From JANPCX01 sp031431125 (lineage in GTDB: Bacteria > Pseudomonadota > Gammaproteobacteria > Burkholderiales > Burkholderiaceae_C): DNA of 64,000 bases. The stretch lies in contig JANPCX010000071.1 in assembly GCA_031431125.1 (NCBI GenBank), positions 62,001 to 126,000 of the forward strand, written 5' to 3'. The notes under the pieces were generated by a model that saw only the letters and a program-made list of their open reading frames with translations, did not search any database and had not been told where the DNA came from. Positions 1-9,024 of the stretch are shown here, piece after piece. The position numbers and the translations under genes are program-made. Within the stretch, counting starts at the first letter, position 1. Each line of letters opens with the position of its first letter.

Positions 1-60
1 CCCCCACTCTTCGTTGCAAATGCTCGCGGGGGGATCAACCCTCGCTGTGCTTTGCGCCTC
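1..60 (-). repeat. R2 repeat, copy A (cut by window edge)
   Basis: Read on the minus strand this begins GAGGCGCAAAGCACAGC, passes through a GC-rich hairpin and ends with GCATTTGCAACGA then GAGTGGGG. It matches the core of the copy at 38913-38969 almost base for base outside the hairpin. The inner stem GCAAA/TTTGC is present. The outer arm on one side lies off the window, so the full length is unknown. It sits just upstream of the first gene. Confidence 0.6.
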
Positions 61-198
61 AATTGCATGCCTGTGAGGGCTTCACGCGAGGGCGATTTGT
101 ATATCAGCAAACCCTGGACCTGTCCGCGTACCCTCATAGAATCACCCGCCCCCTGCCACCCCCATGGGGCCGACTTTCTACGAATCGCCATCACCTCC

Positions 199-1473
199 AT
201 GACCCCCACCTCGCTTGCCAAAGGCGCAGCCTTGAACTTGGCGGTACGGGTGTGCACGGTATTGGCGGGTTTGTTGCTGATGACGCTGGTGGCGCGGCTG
301 GGGGCCAGTTCGCAAGGTGTGTTCGCTTTGTTTGTCGCTTGCGAGGCGGCGTTGCTTGCGCTGTTTTCTGGTTTTGGTTTGTGGCTGGCGCGCGCCCACT
401 CCCAAGCACCGGATGCCTCCTGGGCTGAACTGCACAGCACGGTCGTCTCGGCCGCGCTGCTGGTGGGTGCGTTGGCGGGCCTGGCCTTGTGGGGCCTCGC
501 GGCCATGCATCCCGAAGCGCCGTACGACCGCTTGGTGCTCCTGGCGTGGGCGGCGCCGTGCTTGCTCATCGTGCCCACGGTGTCTGGTGTGTGGCTGGGG
601 CGAGGGCAGCTGTTGCCACTGAACGGCTTTGTGCTGGCCTCGCCCGTGGTGGTCTTGCTGGGTGTGGCGCTGTGTTTGTTGTGGTGGCCGCCGCTGGACG
701 TGTCTCGGGTGCTCTTGGTGTGGGTGGTGGGCAAGTCGGCGGTGGGCCTGGCGGCTTTGTGGTGGTCGTTTCGGTCGCAAGGTTGGGCGAGGCCGCGGTG
801 GGTATTGATGTCGCCGGCTTGGCAGTTTGCCGCCCTGATTGGCTTGACCAACGTCATCAGCTTGCTCAACTACCGAGTGAACTTGTTCTTGGTGGAACGC
901 TTGGATGGACTGGCTGCCGCGGGCATCTACTCGGTTGCCATCACCGTGGCTGAGCTCCTGTGGCTGGTGTCGTCCGCGGTGACCACGGCGGTCTACGGGC
1001 GCATTGGCGCGACAGACAAAGCAGCGGCAGCGTCCAGTACCTTGCAAGCGGTGCGTTGGGGGGCATTGGGGGTGTTGCTGGCGTCACCGATCTTGCTGGT
1101 CGTTGCGTGGTGGGCCTTGCCCTCCGTCTTGGGCGAGGTCTACCGACCGGCCTGGTGGTATTTGTTGATGTTGTTGCCGGGCACCTTGGCTTACAGCAGC
1201 GCATCGGGCATATCTGCCTATTTCACCAACCAACGTGGCCAGCCCTGGTTGGCCGGCGGTATCGCACTGACATCCATGTTGCTGAACCTGGTGCTGTCTT
1301 GGTGGTGGATTCCGATCTGGGGGGCTGCGGGCGCTGCCGTGGCCACCAGTGTGTCTTACGGGGTGGCTATTGTTCTCGGTTTGGGTTTGTTCCTGCGGCT
1401 GAGTGGCCTGCCGGTGCGTGCGCTTTGGTCGCGTCACCAAGTTCCACATCAGCCCGCACAATCTGCAACATGA
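199..1473 (+). CDS. Polysaccharide flippase (Wzx/MATE-like, MOP superfamily)
   Basis: A 424-residue, almost wholly hydrophobic protein with about a dozen membrane segments and short charged loops, as expected of oligosaccharide flippases that move lipid-linked sugar units across the inner membrane. The N-terminal stretch (GAALNLAVRVCTVLAGLLLM) is typical of the first helix. The reading frame is open further upstream to 52, but that extension is not hydrophobic and covers the upstream spacer, so the ATG at 199 is preferred. The stop overlaps the next start (ATGA). Neighbouring glycosyltransferases and an initiating sugar transferase support a role in capsule, EPS or O-antigen assembly. Substrate unknown. 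Confidence 0.8.
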   Translation: MTPTSLAKGAALNLAVRVCTVLAGLLLMTLVARLGASSQGVFALFVACEAALLALFSGFGLWLARAHSQAPDASWAELHSTVVSAALLVGALAGLALWGLAAMHPEAPYDRLVLLAWAAPCLLIVPTVSGVWLGRGQLLPLNGFVLASPVVVLLGVALCLLWWPPLDVSRVLLVWVVGKSAVGLAALWWSFRSQGWARPRWVLMSPAWQFAALIGLTNVISLLNYRVNLFLVERLDGLAAAGIYSVAITVAELLWLVSSAVTTAVYGRIGATDKAAAASSTLQAVRWGALGVLLASPILLVVAWWALPSVLGEVYRPAWWYLLMLLPGTLAYSSASGISAYFTNQRGQPWLAGGIALTSMLLNLVLSWWWIPIWGAAGAAVATSVSYGVAIVLGLGLFLRLSGLPVRALWSRHQVPHQPAQSAT

Positions 1474-2063
1474 GCTCTACCTTGTTCTTGAAGTTTCGCC
1501 ATTGGGCATCCAAACTGCGGGCCCGCATCTCAGGCCCGCGGTTGGTGTACGGTTTTGCGACCCAAGGCGGCGTTTTCTTGGCCCACACCCGGGTGGGCAG
1601 CAGCACGGTGATTGAGGGCAGGGCACAGCTGGTCTGCGCCGACCATGTCTTCATTGGCCACCATAATTTTCTCGACGCCTCGGGTGGTTTGACGATTGGT
1701 GAAGGTTGCCAAATCACCAACCATGTGTCCGTCCTCACCCACAGCAGCCATGTGGCTTTGCGTTTGCATGGCAGGGACTACTTTGGAAAAGACAATCCGG
1801 CCGGTATGCAAAGAGCCCCCACCCAGATAGGCGCCTTTGTATTTGTGGGCCCGCACTGCGTGATCGCCCCAGGCAGCCACATCGGCAAAGGTGCCGTCTT
1901 ACGCGCTTACAGTTATGTCGACGGCGAGGTGCCCGCTTTTGCCGTCATGGCAGGCCAACCGGCCGTGCAGGTGGGTGACACCCGCGAGGGCGATGCGCGC
2001 TGGTTGGCTGACCACCCTGAACTGCAAGCGGCTTATGACGCTTGGGCGAGGTCTGTCCATTGA
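1470..2063 (+). CDS. Left-handed beta-helix acyltransferase
   Basis: A 197-residue protein with hexapeptide-repeat character: runs such as VCADHVFIGHHNFLDASG and IGAFVFVGPHCVIAPGSHIG, a histidine-rich stretch LTHSSHVALRLHG, and the C-terminal PAFAVMAGQPA seen in CysE/LacA/NodL-like O-acetyltransferases. It probably acetylates a sugar of the polysaccharide made by this cluster. The ATG at 1470 overlaps the flippase stop by four bases, indicating coupling. A longer open frame upstream overlaps the flippase out of frame and is not used. Acceptor sugar cannot be told. Confidence 0.75.
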   Translation: MSSTLFLKFRHWASKLRARISGPRLVYGFATQGGVFLAHTRVGSSTVIEGRAQLVCADHVFIGHHNFLDASGGLTIGEGCQITNHVSVLTHSSHVALRLHGRDYFGKDNPAGMQRAPTQIGAFVFVGPHCVIAPGSHIGKGAVLRAYSYVDGEVPAFAVMAGQPAVQVGDTREGDARWLADHPELQAAYDAWARSVH

Positions 2064-2085
2064 CGTCTGTTCATTGACAAAACCC

Positions 2086-3165
2086 ATGAAGATTCTTTTT
2101 TTCGGCGACGCTGACAGCGTGCACCTGCAGCGCTGGGTGCATGAAATGGCCGCGCGTGGTGCGTTGTGCCATGTCGCCACCCGGCGGCCAGCGCCCATTC
2201 CTGCTGCTGCGTCCATGCATGTGATTCGACCCGGCCAGGGCTCTGCGGCTTGGTTTTTGGCCTTGCCCGAAGTGCGTTCTTTGACGCGCACGCTGCAGCC
2301 AGACGTGGTTCACGGCCACTACATCACCTCCAATGGCCTGTGGGCCGCGGCCTCTGGCCACCCGCGTGTGGTGCTTACCGCCTGGGGTTCTGACATTTTG
2401 TTGACGCCGCAGAAAAACAAGCTCTGGCGTGCGCTCACGCAGTGGACCTTGCGCCGTGCACAGCTCATCACCGCCGATTCCGACGATGTATTGCAAGCCA
2501 TCCAGCGCTACCAACCCACCGCCGATTTGCACGAAGTGTCCTGGGGCGCAGACACCGACCGTTTTGTACCGGCGGCACAAGCGCGCTCGGCCATGCCAGT
2601 GCAATGCGTCAGCCTGCGCGCCTGGGAGCCCAACTACCAAATAGACCGCATCGTCGAGGCCTACGCCCAGGCCAAACTCGCTGAGCCCCAGCAGTTGGGT
2701 GCTTTGCATTTGCTCGGCGGGGGCAGCTTAGAGCCCGCGCTGCGAAGCCAGGTGCAGCGTTTGGGTTTGACCCAGGACGTGGTCTTCCACGGCAGACTGG
2801 GCGAAGACGCCATGCTGGCGGTGATGCAAGGTTGTGCGGTGGCCATCAGCTTGCCCTTGAGCGATGCGACCTCGGTCTCCTTGCTCGAATCCATGGCCTG
2901 CGGTTTGGCGATGTTGGTCTCTGACCTGCCCGCCAACCGGCAGTGGGTGAATGACCAAGGCGGACGTTTGGTGGATGCCAGCACCGCGGCCAGCGGCACC
3001 GCTCGCATCACCCAGGCCTTGCTGCAACTGGTTCGTGCTGGCGCACCGGCCTTGAATGGCATGGGTCAGCACAACCGCGCCCTCATCGAAGAGCGCGCCT
3101 CGCGCCGCTTGGAGATGGACAAAATGTGGGCCCTCTACCAACGCTGTTTGGCGGCTGCACCATGA
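2086..3165 (+). CDS. Glycosyltransferase, family 4-like (GT-B)
   Basis: A 359-residue protein starting MKILFFGDADSVHLQRW, the usual N-terminus of GT-B glycosyltransferases. The C-terminal half carries the nucleotide-sugar site: VVFHGRLGEDAMLAVMQGC and the acidic motif SLLESMACGLAMLVSD (residues about 265-285). It should transfer a sugar from a nucleotide donor to a lipid-linked intermediate at the cytoplasmic face. The start at 2086 is chosen because the conserved N-terminus begins there; the open frame extends to 1891 inside the previous gene. It overlaps the next gene by four bases (ATGA). Confidence 0.8.
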   Translation: MKILFFGDADSVHLQRWVHEMAARGALCHVATRRPAPIPAAASMHVIRPGQGSAAWFLALPEVRSLTRTLQPDVVHGHYITSNGLWAAASGHPRVVLTAWGSDILLTPQKNKLWRALTQWTLRRAQLITADSDDVLQAIQRYQPTADLHEVSWGADTDRFVPAAQARSAMPVQCVSLRAWEPNYQIDRIVEAYAQAKLAEPQQLGALHLLGGGSLEPALRSQVQRLGLTQDVVFHGRLGEDAMLAVMQGCAVAISLPLSDATSVSLLESMACGLAMLVSDLPANRQWVNDQGGRLVDASTAASGTARITQALLQLVRAGAPALNGMGQHNRALIEERASRRLEMDKMWALYQRCLAAAP

Positions 3166-4220
3166 ACTCGCCACCCCTGCGCACCGTGTCCGTCATCGTG
3201 CCCTGCCGCAACGAGAAGGCCCACATTGCTGCTTTCTGTGAAGCAGTCACCCACCAGCATTTGCCAACGGGGTGGCAGCTGCAGCTGTTGGTGGCCGATG
3301 GTTTGAGCGACGATGGCACACGTGAGTTGTTGCAAGGGTGGGCGCAGCGCGATCCGCGTCTGCAACTCATCGACAACCCCGCACGCATCGTCTCCACCGG
3401 TTTGAATGCGGCCATCGCCAAGGCGCAAGGCGAAGTGATTGTGCGCATGGACGTGCACACCCGCTACGCCAGTGACTACGTCGCACGCTGCATTGAAAAG
3501 TTAGAGGAAACCGGTGCAGACAACGTCGGTGGTCCGTGGCGTGCGCGTGCGGCCGGGCGGGAGCCCGACAACAACGCCACCGGCCAAGCGATTGCGGCTG
3601 CGTTCCAGTCGCGCTGGGTCGCCGGTGGCGCACGCTCGCGTGATGTTCGCTACAACGGTTGGGTCGACACGGTCTACTTAGGCGCTTGGCCCCGAGCCAC
3701 CTTCACCCGCTGGGGCGGCTTTGACGAAACCTTGGTGCGCAACCAAGACGACGAACACAATCTGCGCATCGCCGTTGGCGGTGGGCGCATTTGGCAAAGT
3801 GCGGCGATTGAATCGGTGTATGAACCGCGCTCGTCCATCACCGCCTTGTTCAAGCAGTATTTGCAATACGGCTATTGGAAACCCTTTGTCATGCGCAAAC
3901 ATGGCCAGCCTGCGGCACTGCGGCACCTGGTGCCGGGCTTGTTTGTGGCGCTCTTGGCGCTGTCTTTCTTGCCTGCCGCCTTTGGCAACGGGGGGCTGCT
4001 GGAGTGGCTCTTGGCGCTCTACGGTGTGGCGGTATTGCTCGCCTCGGGCTTGATCGTGGCCACCCACCAACCGAGTTTGGCTTGGCCTGTGGTGTGGCGG
4101 CTGCCCGCTGTCATCGCTGCCTACCACCTGGGTTATGGCGCAGGTTCACTCTGGGGTTGGTTCGATGTGTTGCGCGGCCACAAAACCGGCGGCGACGGCC
4201 TCAATCGTTTGACCCGTTGA
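3162..4220 (+). CDS. Glycosyltransferase family 2 with C-terminal membrane segments
   Basis: A 352-residue GT-A enzyme. The first strand reads VSVIVPCRNEKAHIAAFCEA, the donor loop DGLSDDGT, and the metal-binding acidic motif lies in VRMDVHTRYASDYV. W-x-G-G-FDE and NQDDEHNLRI near residues 195-215 match the acceptor-site region of ExoA/succinoglycan-type GT2 proteins. Residues about 260-335 contain two or three hydrophobic helices, so the enzyme is inner-membrane anchored. It is translationally coupled to the preceding glycosyltransferase. Sugar specificity is not visible. Confidence 0.85.
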   Translation: MNSPPLRTVSVIVPCRNEKAHIAAFCEAVTHQHLPTGWQLQLLVADGLSDDGTRELLQGWAQRDPRLQLIDNPARIVSTGLNAAIAKAQGEVIVRMDVHTRYASDYVARCIEKLEETGADNVGGPWRARAAGREPDNNATGQAIAAAFQSRWVAGGARSRDVRYNGWVDTVYLGAWPRATFTRWGGFDETLVRNQDDEHNLRIAVGGGRIWQSAAIESVYEPRSSITALFKQYLQYGYWKPFVMRKHGQPAALRHLVPGLFVALLALSFLPAAFGNGGLLEWLLALYGVAVLLASGLIVATHQPSLAWPVVWRLPAVIAAYHLGYGAGSLWGWFDVLRGHKTGGDGLNRLTR

Positions 4221-4229
4221 GGCAGCACC

Positions 4230-4967
4230 ATGGGCAGCGCTCCAAAGTCTGAATCCGACGACGAAACCGAAGCCGTGCGTGCGCGTTATGCACGCCGTCA
4301 GGACGTGGCGCAGGACTGGCGCTACCACCGCCTCAACCCGGCGGCCTTGTGGCCAGCGCAGGAACGCGAGCGCGCGCTGGCGCACCATCTGTTGCGCCAT
4401 GTCGGCGGTGACCTCACCCAACTGTCGGCCTTGCGTTTGTTGGAAGTGGGGTTTGGCAGCGGCGGCAATTTGCTCGACATGCTGCGCTGGGGTTTGGCCC
4501 CCGAGAACCTCTCTGGCGTGGAGCTCTTGCCAGAACGCCACCAAACCGCACGCGCTGTGCTGCCCGCGAGCGTTCAGCTCAGGCTGGGTGATGCGCTGCA
4601 AATGGAGTGGCCGCCCGCCAGCGTCGATCTGGTACTGCAATCCACCGTTTTCTCGTCATTGCTGGATGACGCCTACCAGCAGCGTTTGGCCAGCCACCTG
4701 TGGCAAGTGCTCAAACCGGGTGGTGCCGTCATTTGGTACGACTTCACCATGAACAACCCACGCAACCCGGATGTGCGGGGTGTGCCACTGCGGCGTGTGC
4801 ACGCGCTTTTTCCTGACGGCCAGTTTCATACCCAACGCCTCACCCTCGCACCGCCTTTGGCCCGCTTGGCAGCGAAAGTTCATCCCTCTGTCTACACTGT
4901 GTTCAACAGCCTGACGCTGCTGCGCACCCACCTTCTGGCGTGGATCGTCAAAAAGCCCCATGAGTGA
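4230..4967 (+). CDS. Class I SAM-dependent methyltransferase
   Basis: A 245-residue protein with the AdoMet-binding motif I LRLLEVGFGSGGNLLDML (about residues 70-87), an acidic post-motif residue (GVELLPERHQ), and motif IV-VI region VDLVLQSTVFSSLLDDAY followed by LKPGGAVIWYDF. It probably methylates a sugar or lipid-linked intermediate of the polysaccharide. It overlaps the next gene by eight bases, so it belongs to the same operon. The exact acceptor is not deducible. Confidence 0.75.
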   Translation: MGSAPKSESDDETEAVRARYARRQDVAQDWRYHRLNPAALWPAQERERALAHHLLRHVGGDLTQLSALRLLEVGFGSGGNLLDMLRWGLAPENLSGVELLPERHQTARAVLPASVQLRLGDALQMEWPPASVDLVLQSTVFSSLLDDAYQQRLASHLWQVLKPGGAVIWYDFTMNNPRNPDVRGVPLRRVHALFPDGQFHTQRLTLAPPLARLAAKVHPSVYTVFNSLTLLRTHLLAWIVKKPHE

Positions 4968-6147
4968 ACTTCCCTTCCTGCCCTTCGCCTTGCCCGACAT
5001 CGGCGACGACGACATCGCCGAGGTGGTCGACACCCTGAAATCCGGCTGGCTCACCACCGGCCCCAAGGCCAAACGTTTCGAGGCCGAGTTCGCTGCTTTT
5101 CTGGGGGCGTTTTCCGAGGCTCCAAGTCTGAACTGTTTGGCCGTGAACTCCGCCACCGCCGGCTTGCACCTGGCTCTGGAAGCCCTGGGCATTGGTCCCG
5201 GCGATGAAGTCATCACCACCACCCACACCTTCACCGCCACAGCCGAAGTGGTGCGTTATTTGGGGGCCGATGTGGTGCTGGTGGATGTAGACCCGGCCAC
5301 CTTGTGCGTCGATGTGGCCGCGGTGGAAGCTGCCATCACGCCACGAACCAAAGCGGTGATGCCTGTGCACTATGCGGGGTTGGCCGCCGACATGCCTGCG
5401 CTCTTGCAGCTCGCCAAAAAACACGGCCTCAAAGTGGTGGAAGACGCGGCCCATGCGCTGCCGACCACGAGCCACGGCCAACTGGTGGGCACGCTCGGCT
5501 CCGACGTCACCGTCTTCAGCTTCTACGCCAACAAAACCATCACGACCGGCGAGGGCGGCATGGTGGTCACGCGTGATGCGATTCTCGCCAAACGCATTGC
5601 CGTGATGCGCCTGCACGGCATCAGCCGCGATGCCTTTGACCGTTTCACCGCGAAAGTGCCGAGCTGGTACTACGAGATCGTTGCGCCGGGTTTTAAGTAC
5701 AACCTCACCGACATCGCCGCCAGCCTCGGCCTGCACCAGCTCAAGAAGGCCAGCGCTTTCCAGCAGCGCCGTGCCGCCATCGCCGCGACCTACAACGCGG
5801 CTTTCGCGGGGTTGCCTGTGTTGACGCCGCCTGTGCCTGGCAGCAGCGGCACCCTGTCCAGTGACACCCACGCCTGGCATTTGTACGTGCTGCGCCTGAA
5901 GGATGAATGCACCTTGTCGCGTGACACCGTGATTGAACGGTTGTTTGCGCTTTGCATAGGCTGCAGCGTGCACTACATCCCGCTGCATCTGCAGCCCTAT
6001 TGGCGTGACCGCTACCAACTGCGCCCCGAGCAGTTCCCCCACAGCCACAAGGCCTACGAGCGCATGCTGAGCCTGCCGCTGTATTCCAAGATGAGCGATG
6101 GGGATGTGCAGCGGGTGGTGGACGCGGTGCGTGGCGTGTTGGCCTGA
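4960..6147 (+). CDS. DegT/DnrJ/EryC1/StrS family sugar aminotransferase
   Basis: A 395-residue PLP enzyme. N-terminal LPFALPDIGDDDIAEVVDTL and the SGWLTTGP segment are hallmarks of nucleotide-sugar aminotransferases (ArnB/WecE/PglE group). The PLP-binding lysine lies in FYANKTITTGEGG (about residues 190-202), preceded by VVEDAAHALPTTSHGQ. It should transaminate a UDP- or dTDP-keto-sugar to an amino sugar. The TGA of the methyltransferase lies inside its first codons (8-bp overlap). The matching 4,6-dehydratase is not in the window and may lie upstream. Confidence 0.88.
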   Translation: MSELPFLPFALPDIGDDDIAEVVDTLKSGWLTTGPKAKRFEAEFAAFLGAFSEAPSLNCLAVNSATAGLHLALEALGIGPGDEVITTTHTFTATAEVVRYLGADVVLVDVDPATLCVDVAAVEAAITPRTKAVMPVHYAGLAADMPALLQLAKKHGLKVVEDAAHALPTTSHGQLVGTLGSDVTVFSFYANKTITTGEGGMVVTRDAILAKRIAVMRLHGISRDAFDRFTAKVPSWYYEIVAPGFKYNLTDIAASLGLHQLKKASAFQQRRAAIAATYNAAFAGLPVLTPPVPGSSGTLSSDTHAWHLYVLRLKDECTLSRDTVIERLFALCIGCSVHYIPLHLQPYWRDRYQLRPEQFPHSHKAYERMLSLPLYSKMSDGDVQRVVDAVRGVLA

Positions 6148-6170
6148 AGCATCGCCAGTCGCCAACGACC

Positions 6171-6767
6171 ATGACCAAACGATTGTTCGACATCACGCTT
6201 GCGGGCCTGGCCCTGCTGCTGCTGGCCCCGCTGCTGTTGCTGCTGGCCCTGTGGATCAAACTCGACTCCACTGGTCCCGCACTCTTTCGCCAAGAACGTG
6301 TCGGGCGCGGCGGGCGTTTGTTCCGCATTCGCAAGTTGCGCACCATGGCCCACGATCCCAGCCATGCAGGCCCCGGCATCACGGTGGGACAAGACGAGCG
6401 CATCACCCGCGCCGGCCATTTTTTAAGGCGCAGCAAACTCGACGAATTGCCCCAATTGCTGGACGTGCTGCAAGGCCACATGAGTTTGGTCGGCCCGCGG
6501 CCCGAGTTGCCGCAGTATGTGGCGCTGTACCCCACCGCGCTGCGCGACAAAATTCTGAGCGTGCGCCCTGGCATCACGGACTTGGCTTCTATTGAATACC
6601 GCGACGAGGGTGAGTTGCTGGCGAAAGCGGTTGATCCTGAGCGAGAGTACAGAGAGGTTGTTCTGCCTGCCAAACTCAAGCTGTCAGCTCGCTATGTAGA
6701 AGAGGCCGGCACATTGAGCGATCTGCGGATTTTGCTTAGAACCTTGCTTTTGCTCGCTATCAAGTGA
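6171..6767 (+). CDS. Initiating sugar-phosphate transferase (bacterial sugar transferase, PglC/WcaJ-like)
   Basis: A 198-residue, short-form polyprenyl-phosphate glycosyl-1-phosphate transferase. One N-terminal re-entrant or membrane helix (LAGLALLLLAPLLLLLALWI) is followed by the conserved GPALFRQERVGRGGRLFRI, RKLRTM, and SKLDELPQLLDVLQGHMSLV-GPRPELP blocks, containing the catalytic Asp-Glu pair. It attaches the first sugar-1-phosphate to undecaprenyl phosphate and so starts repeat-unit assembly. It sits 23 bp after the aminotransferase and is the last recognisable gene of the cluster. Confidence 0.9.
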   Translation: MTKRLFDITLAGLALLLLAPLLLLLALWIKLDSTGPALFRQERVGRGGRLFRIRKLRTMAHDPSHAGPGITVGQDERITRAGHFLRRSKLDELPQLLDVLQGHMSLVGPRPELPQYVALYPTALRDKILSVRPGITDLASIEYRDEGELLAKAVDPEREYREVVLPAKLKLSARYVEEAGTLSDLRILLRTLLLLAIK

Positions 6768-6792
6768 GTGACCATCAAGTGCCTATTGCCAC

Positions 6793-7491
6793 ATGATCAA
6801 CCTACCAGACCCCGATTACCAAATAACCGATTCATTTCGAGTTTGCCTGCCACTGTTCAAGTACATGCGCTCTGAACACGCAATCAAGATGGTGACCGAT
6901 GGGATCCTACGCATTGGAACTCTTTACGAATATCGTGACATTGAACAGCACGATGACCGTGTTGGTGATCGTTGGGAAGGAGTTAGCAGTGCATACCAAA
7001 GAATCGATCACCTCGTCGCAAGCTCTAACCGTGATCTACCCGAGTTCCTTGCTGGCATAGTTGAAGTAGGTATAGGCAGGCCTGCGGCTGAAGTTGGCGG
7101 GGCTGTTTTCCATGACTGCATCTTTGTTCGTACTGACGAAAGCCCTGACTTTTACATCTTTAGCCTTAGCAACAAGTTCGATCCCGTTGAAATGCTCCGC
7201 TTCGGGTATGACGCATGCGTGCGGATAGACAATCCACCCTCATTTTTTCGTGTCTTGTCCGCTGCTTTTGCTGGCACTGGAGAATTCCAAGGCGCATTCC
7301 CATGTATCTATGAAGCTCGCCAAAAGCCGCATGACGAACCACACCTTGTTCATCCGGCATTACTCAAGGACCCTGAATACTCTAGCCAGTACGAACTTCG
7401 AGCAATTTGGGCTCCTGCATCAGGGCAAGCACCAAAGCCGGAAATCGTCACTTGTACAAAGATTCGTCGCTATTGCACTCGAATTGTGTAA
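6793..7491 (+). CDS. Uncharacterised protein, AT-richer than neighbours
   Basis: A 232-residue soluble protein with no signal peptide or membrane segment. The first 60 residues (PLFKYMRSEHAIKMVTDG then LRIGTLYEYRDIEQHDD and GDRWEG) resemble in style the N-terminus of DUF2971-type proteins, where a Y/F-K-Y motif precedes a description of a stretch of residues ending in D-x-x-E. This resemblance is by eye only. Base composition and codon use are visibly richer in A and T than the flanking genes, which suggests recent transfer. It lies 25 bp after the sugar transferase on the same strand and ends facing a convergent TPR gene. Function unknown. Confidence 0.7.
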   Translation: MINLPDPDYQITDSFRVCLPLFKYMRSEHAIKMVTDGILRIGTLYEYRDIEQHDDRVGDRWEGVSSAYQRIDHLVASSNRDLPEFLAGIVEVGIGRPAAEVGGAVFHDCIFVRTDESPDFYIFSLSNKFDPVEMLRFGYDACVRIDNPPSFFRVLSAAFAGTGEFQGAFPCIYEARQKPHDEPHLVHPALLKDPEYSSQYELRAIWAPASGQAPKPEIVTCTKIRRYCTRIV

Positions 7492-7516
7492 GTGATTGGC
7501 GTCAGCATTGATAAAT

Positions 7517-8290
7517 TTAATCCTCCAACTCCGCCTTAGCCATCTCCACATCCAAACATTCGGTGGCGTCCAGTGGATCGCAGGCGGCAGCGTCTTCGTA
7601 AAGCTTGGTGGCTTCTTGCATTTTCTTTTCGCCTTCCAGCATCACGAGGCCATTGGCGTACTCGACCATGGCGATGGCTGATGTGGGGTTGAGCTTGAGG
7701 GCGGTTTTGAACATGGACATGCCTGCGTCTTTGCTGGCCCCTTGGGTGCGGCCCAAGAGGGAGCCGACTTTGTCGATCACCTCCGCGTGAAAGGCGCCCA
7801 GTGCGATGTGGGCGTCGGCATGTTTCGGTGACAGCTCAATCGCCGTTTCCAGGGCCGTGTTGACTTTGCTGCCCAGGCCGTGTGACAACGCCTTGGCCCC
7901 GCTGATGCCTTGGCTGTAGCGGCCCAGGGCATAGGCCATGAAGTAGAAGGCATTGGCGTTACCTGGTTCTTGGGTGGTTTGCGCCTCGGCACGTTCTGCC
8001 ACTTCTTGGAAGAGGGCGAGTTTGTTTTTCTCACTCTTTTCCAAGTAGTTGGCATAAATCGCCTGCGCTTTGTTGGCCACCGTCACGCCTGCACCGCCCG
8101 CTTTCAAACCGGCTTCGGTGGCCTTTTGGAATTCACCCGCGTGGAACAAGGCCCAAGCCGCCAGCACCTTGTCGTCTTTGGGAAAGGGCTCCGCATCACC
8201 CGTGTGCAATCGCGCCCATTTTTTCTTCAAGGTCGCGGCGTCGTACACATAGGCGGCGTTGTCGTAGGGAAAAGGTGTCCACTTGGCCAT
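7517..8290 (-). CDS. TPR-repeat protein, cytoplasmic
   Basis: A 257-residue protein with helical repeats of the tetratricopeptide type: KVLAAWALFHAGEFQKATEA, NANAFYFMAYALGRYSQ, HADAHIALGAFHAEV and TSAIAMVEYANGLVML all carry the TPR spacing of small and bulky residues. There is no signal peptide. It ends with an acidic tail. It is 17 bp downstream of the TetR regulator on the same strand, so the two are probably co-transcribed. Likely a protein-protein interaction scaffold; partner unknown. Confidence 0.75.
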   Translation of the reverse strand: MAKWTPFPYDNAAYVYDAATLKKKWARLHTGDAEPFPKDDKVLAAWALFHAGEFQKATEAGLKAGGAGVTVANKAQAIYANYLEKSEKNKLALFQEVAERAEAQTTQEPGNANAFYFMAYALGRYSQGISGAKALSHGLGSKVNTALETAIELSPKHADAHIALGAFHAEVIDKVGSLLGRTQGASKDAGMSMFKTALKLNPTSAIAMVEYANGLVMLEGEKKMQEATKLYEDAAACDPLDATECLDVEMAKAELED

Positions 8291-8307
8291 GGGGTTGTCT
8301 TTCGTCT

Positions 8308-8970
8308 TCAGGAGTTTGAATAGTTGCTGGCGAGCTGCGCCAAATGCTGGCGCTGTTGTAAGTTCAGATAAGGGCTGAGCAAACTCAGCACATGAAAAGC
8401 GCCGCGCAACATGGCTGCGGAAGCATTTTCTGCTTCCAGCGCACGGCGCGGGTCCCGCACATACTCAAAACTCAACCAGTAGGTGAGCACCACCACCATG
8501 GCGGTGGCCACAGCCTCGCTGTCTTCCGGTTCGCTTTGCAGCCCGCCACCTGCCTTCAAGCCACCCAGCAGCTCACGCACCGCTTGTGATTTGTTCTTCA
8601 GCACAAACTGAAAATGGGTTTCCAGGCGGCGGTTTTTGCTGAGCAGATCGTTCAGGTCGCGGTACAAAAAACGGTACTGCCAAATCAGCTCAAACAGCAT
8701 GTGAAAGAAGAGCCACGCGTCCTCTACATGGCGCACGCCGCCCGAGGCTTGCAGCAACTCGTTGAGGCGTGTTTCATAACGGTCAAAGAGGCTGTTGATC
8801 AACTCGTCCTTGGCCGGGTAGTGGTAGTACAAATTGCCGGGGCTGATGCCGAGCTCGGCCGAGATCAAGGTGGTGGAAACATTGGGTTCACCAAAACGGT
8901 TGAAGAGGTCGAGCGTGACCTCCAGGATGCGTTCGGCCGTGCGGCGGGGTTTTTTGGGTGGGGCAGGCAT
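8308..8970 (-). CDS. TetR/AcrR family transcriptional regulator
   Basis: A 220-residue regulator. Residues 9-60 form the TetR helix-turn-helix: TAERILEVTLDLFNRFGEPN, STTLISAELGISPGNLYYHY, then PAKDELINSLFDRYE. The C-terminal domain is diverse, as in all members, and reads as the long-form TetR_C seen in Burkholderiales regulators adjacent to fatty-acid or membrane-stress genes. It is divergent from the ABC export pair starting at 9187, so it could control that operon. No clear operator palindrome was found between them apart from the R1 repeat. Confidence 0.85.
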   Translation of the reverse strand: MPAPPKKPRRTAERILEVTLDLFNRFGEPNVSTTLISAELGISPGNLYYHYPAKDELINSLFDRYETRLNELLQASGGVRHVEDAWLFFHMLFELIWQYRFLYRDLNDLLSKNRRLETHFQFVLKNKSQAVRELLGGLKAGGGLQSEPEDSEAVATAMVVVLTYWLSFEYVRDPRRALEAENASAAMLRGAFHVLSLLSPYLNLQQRQHLAQLASNYSNS

Positions 8971-9024
8971 GGCGGCACACTATCACCAAGTGATGGCGCA
9001 GCCTATCCAGATTGACCGCAGGTT

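Noticed and set aside
178..1047. Long open frame on the minus strand opposite the flippase gene (289 codons)
   Set aside because: Rich in His, Arg and Gln with no domain pattern; it is the antisense of a GC-rich hydrophobic gene.
4948..6165. Long minus-strand frame opposite the DegT aminotransferase (405 codons)
   Set aside because: The plus-strand product is a clear PLP enzyme; the antisense translation has only low-complexity His/Gly/Gln runs.
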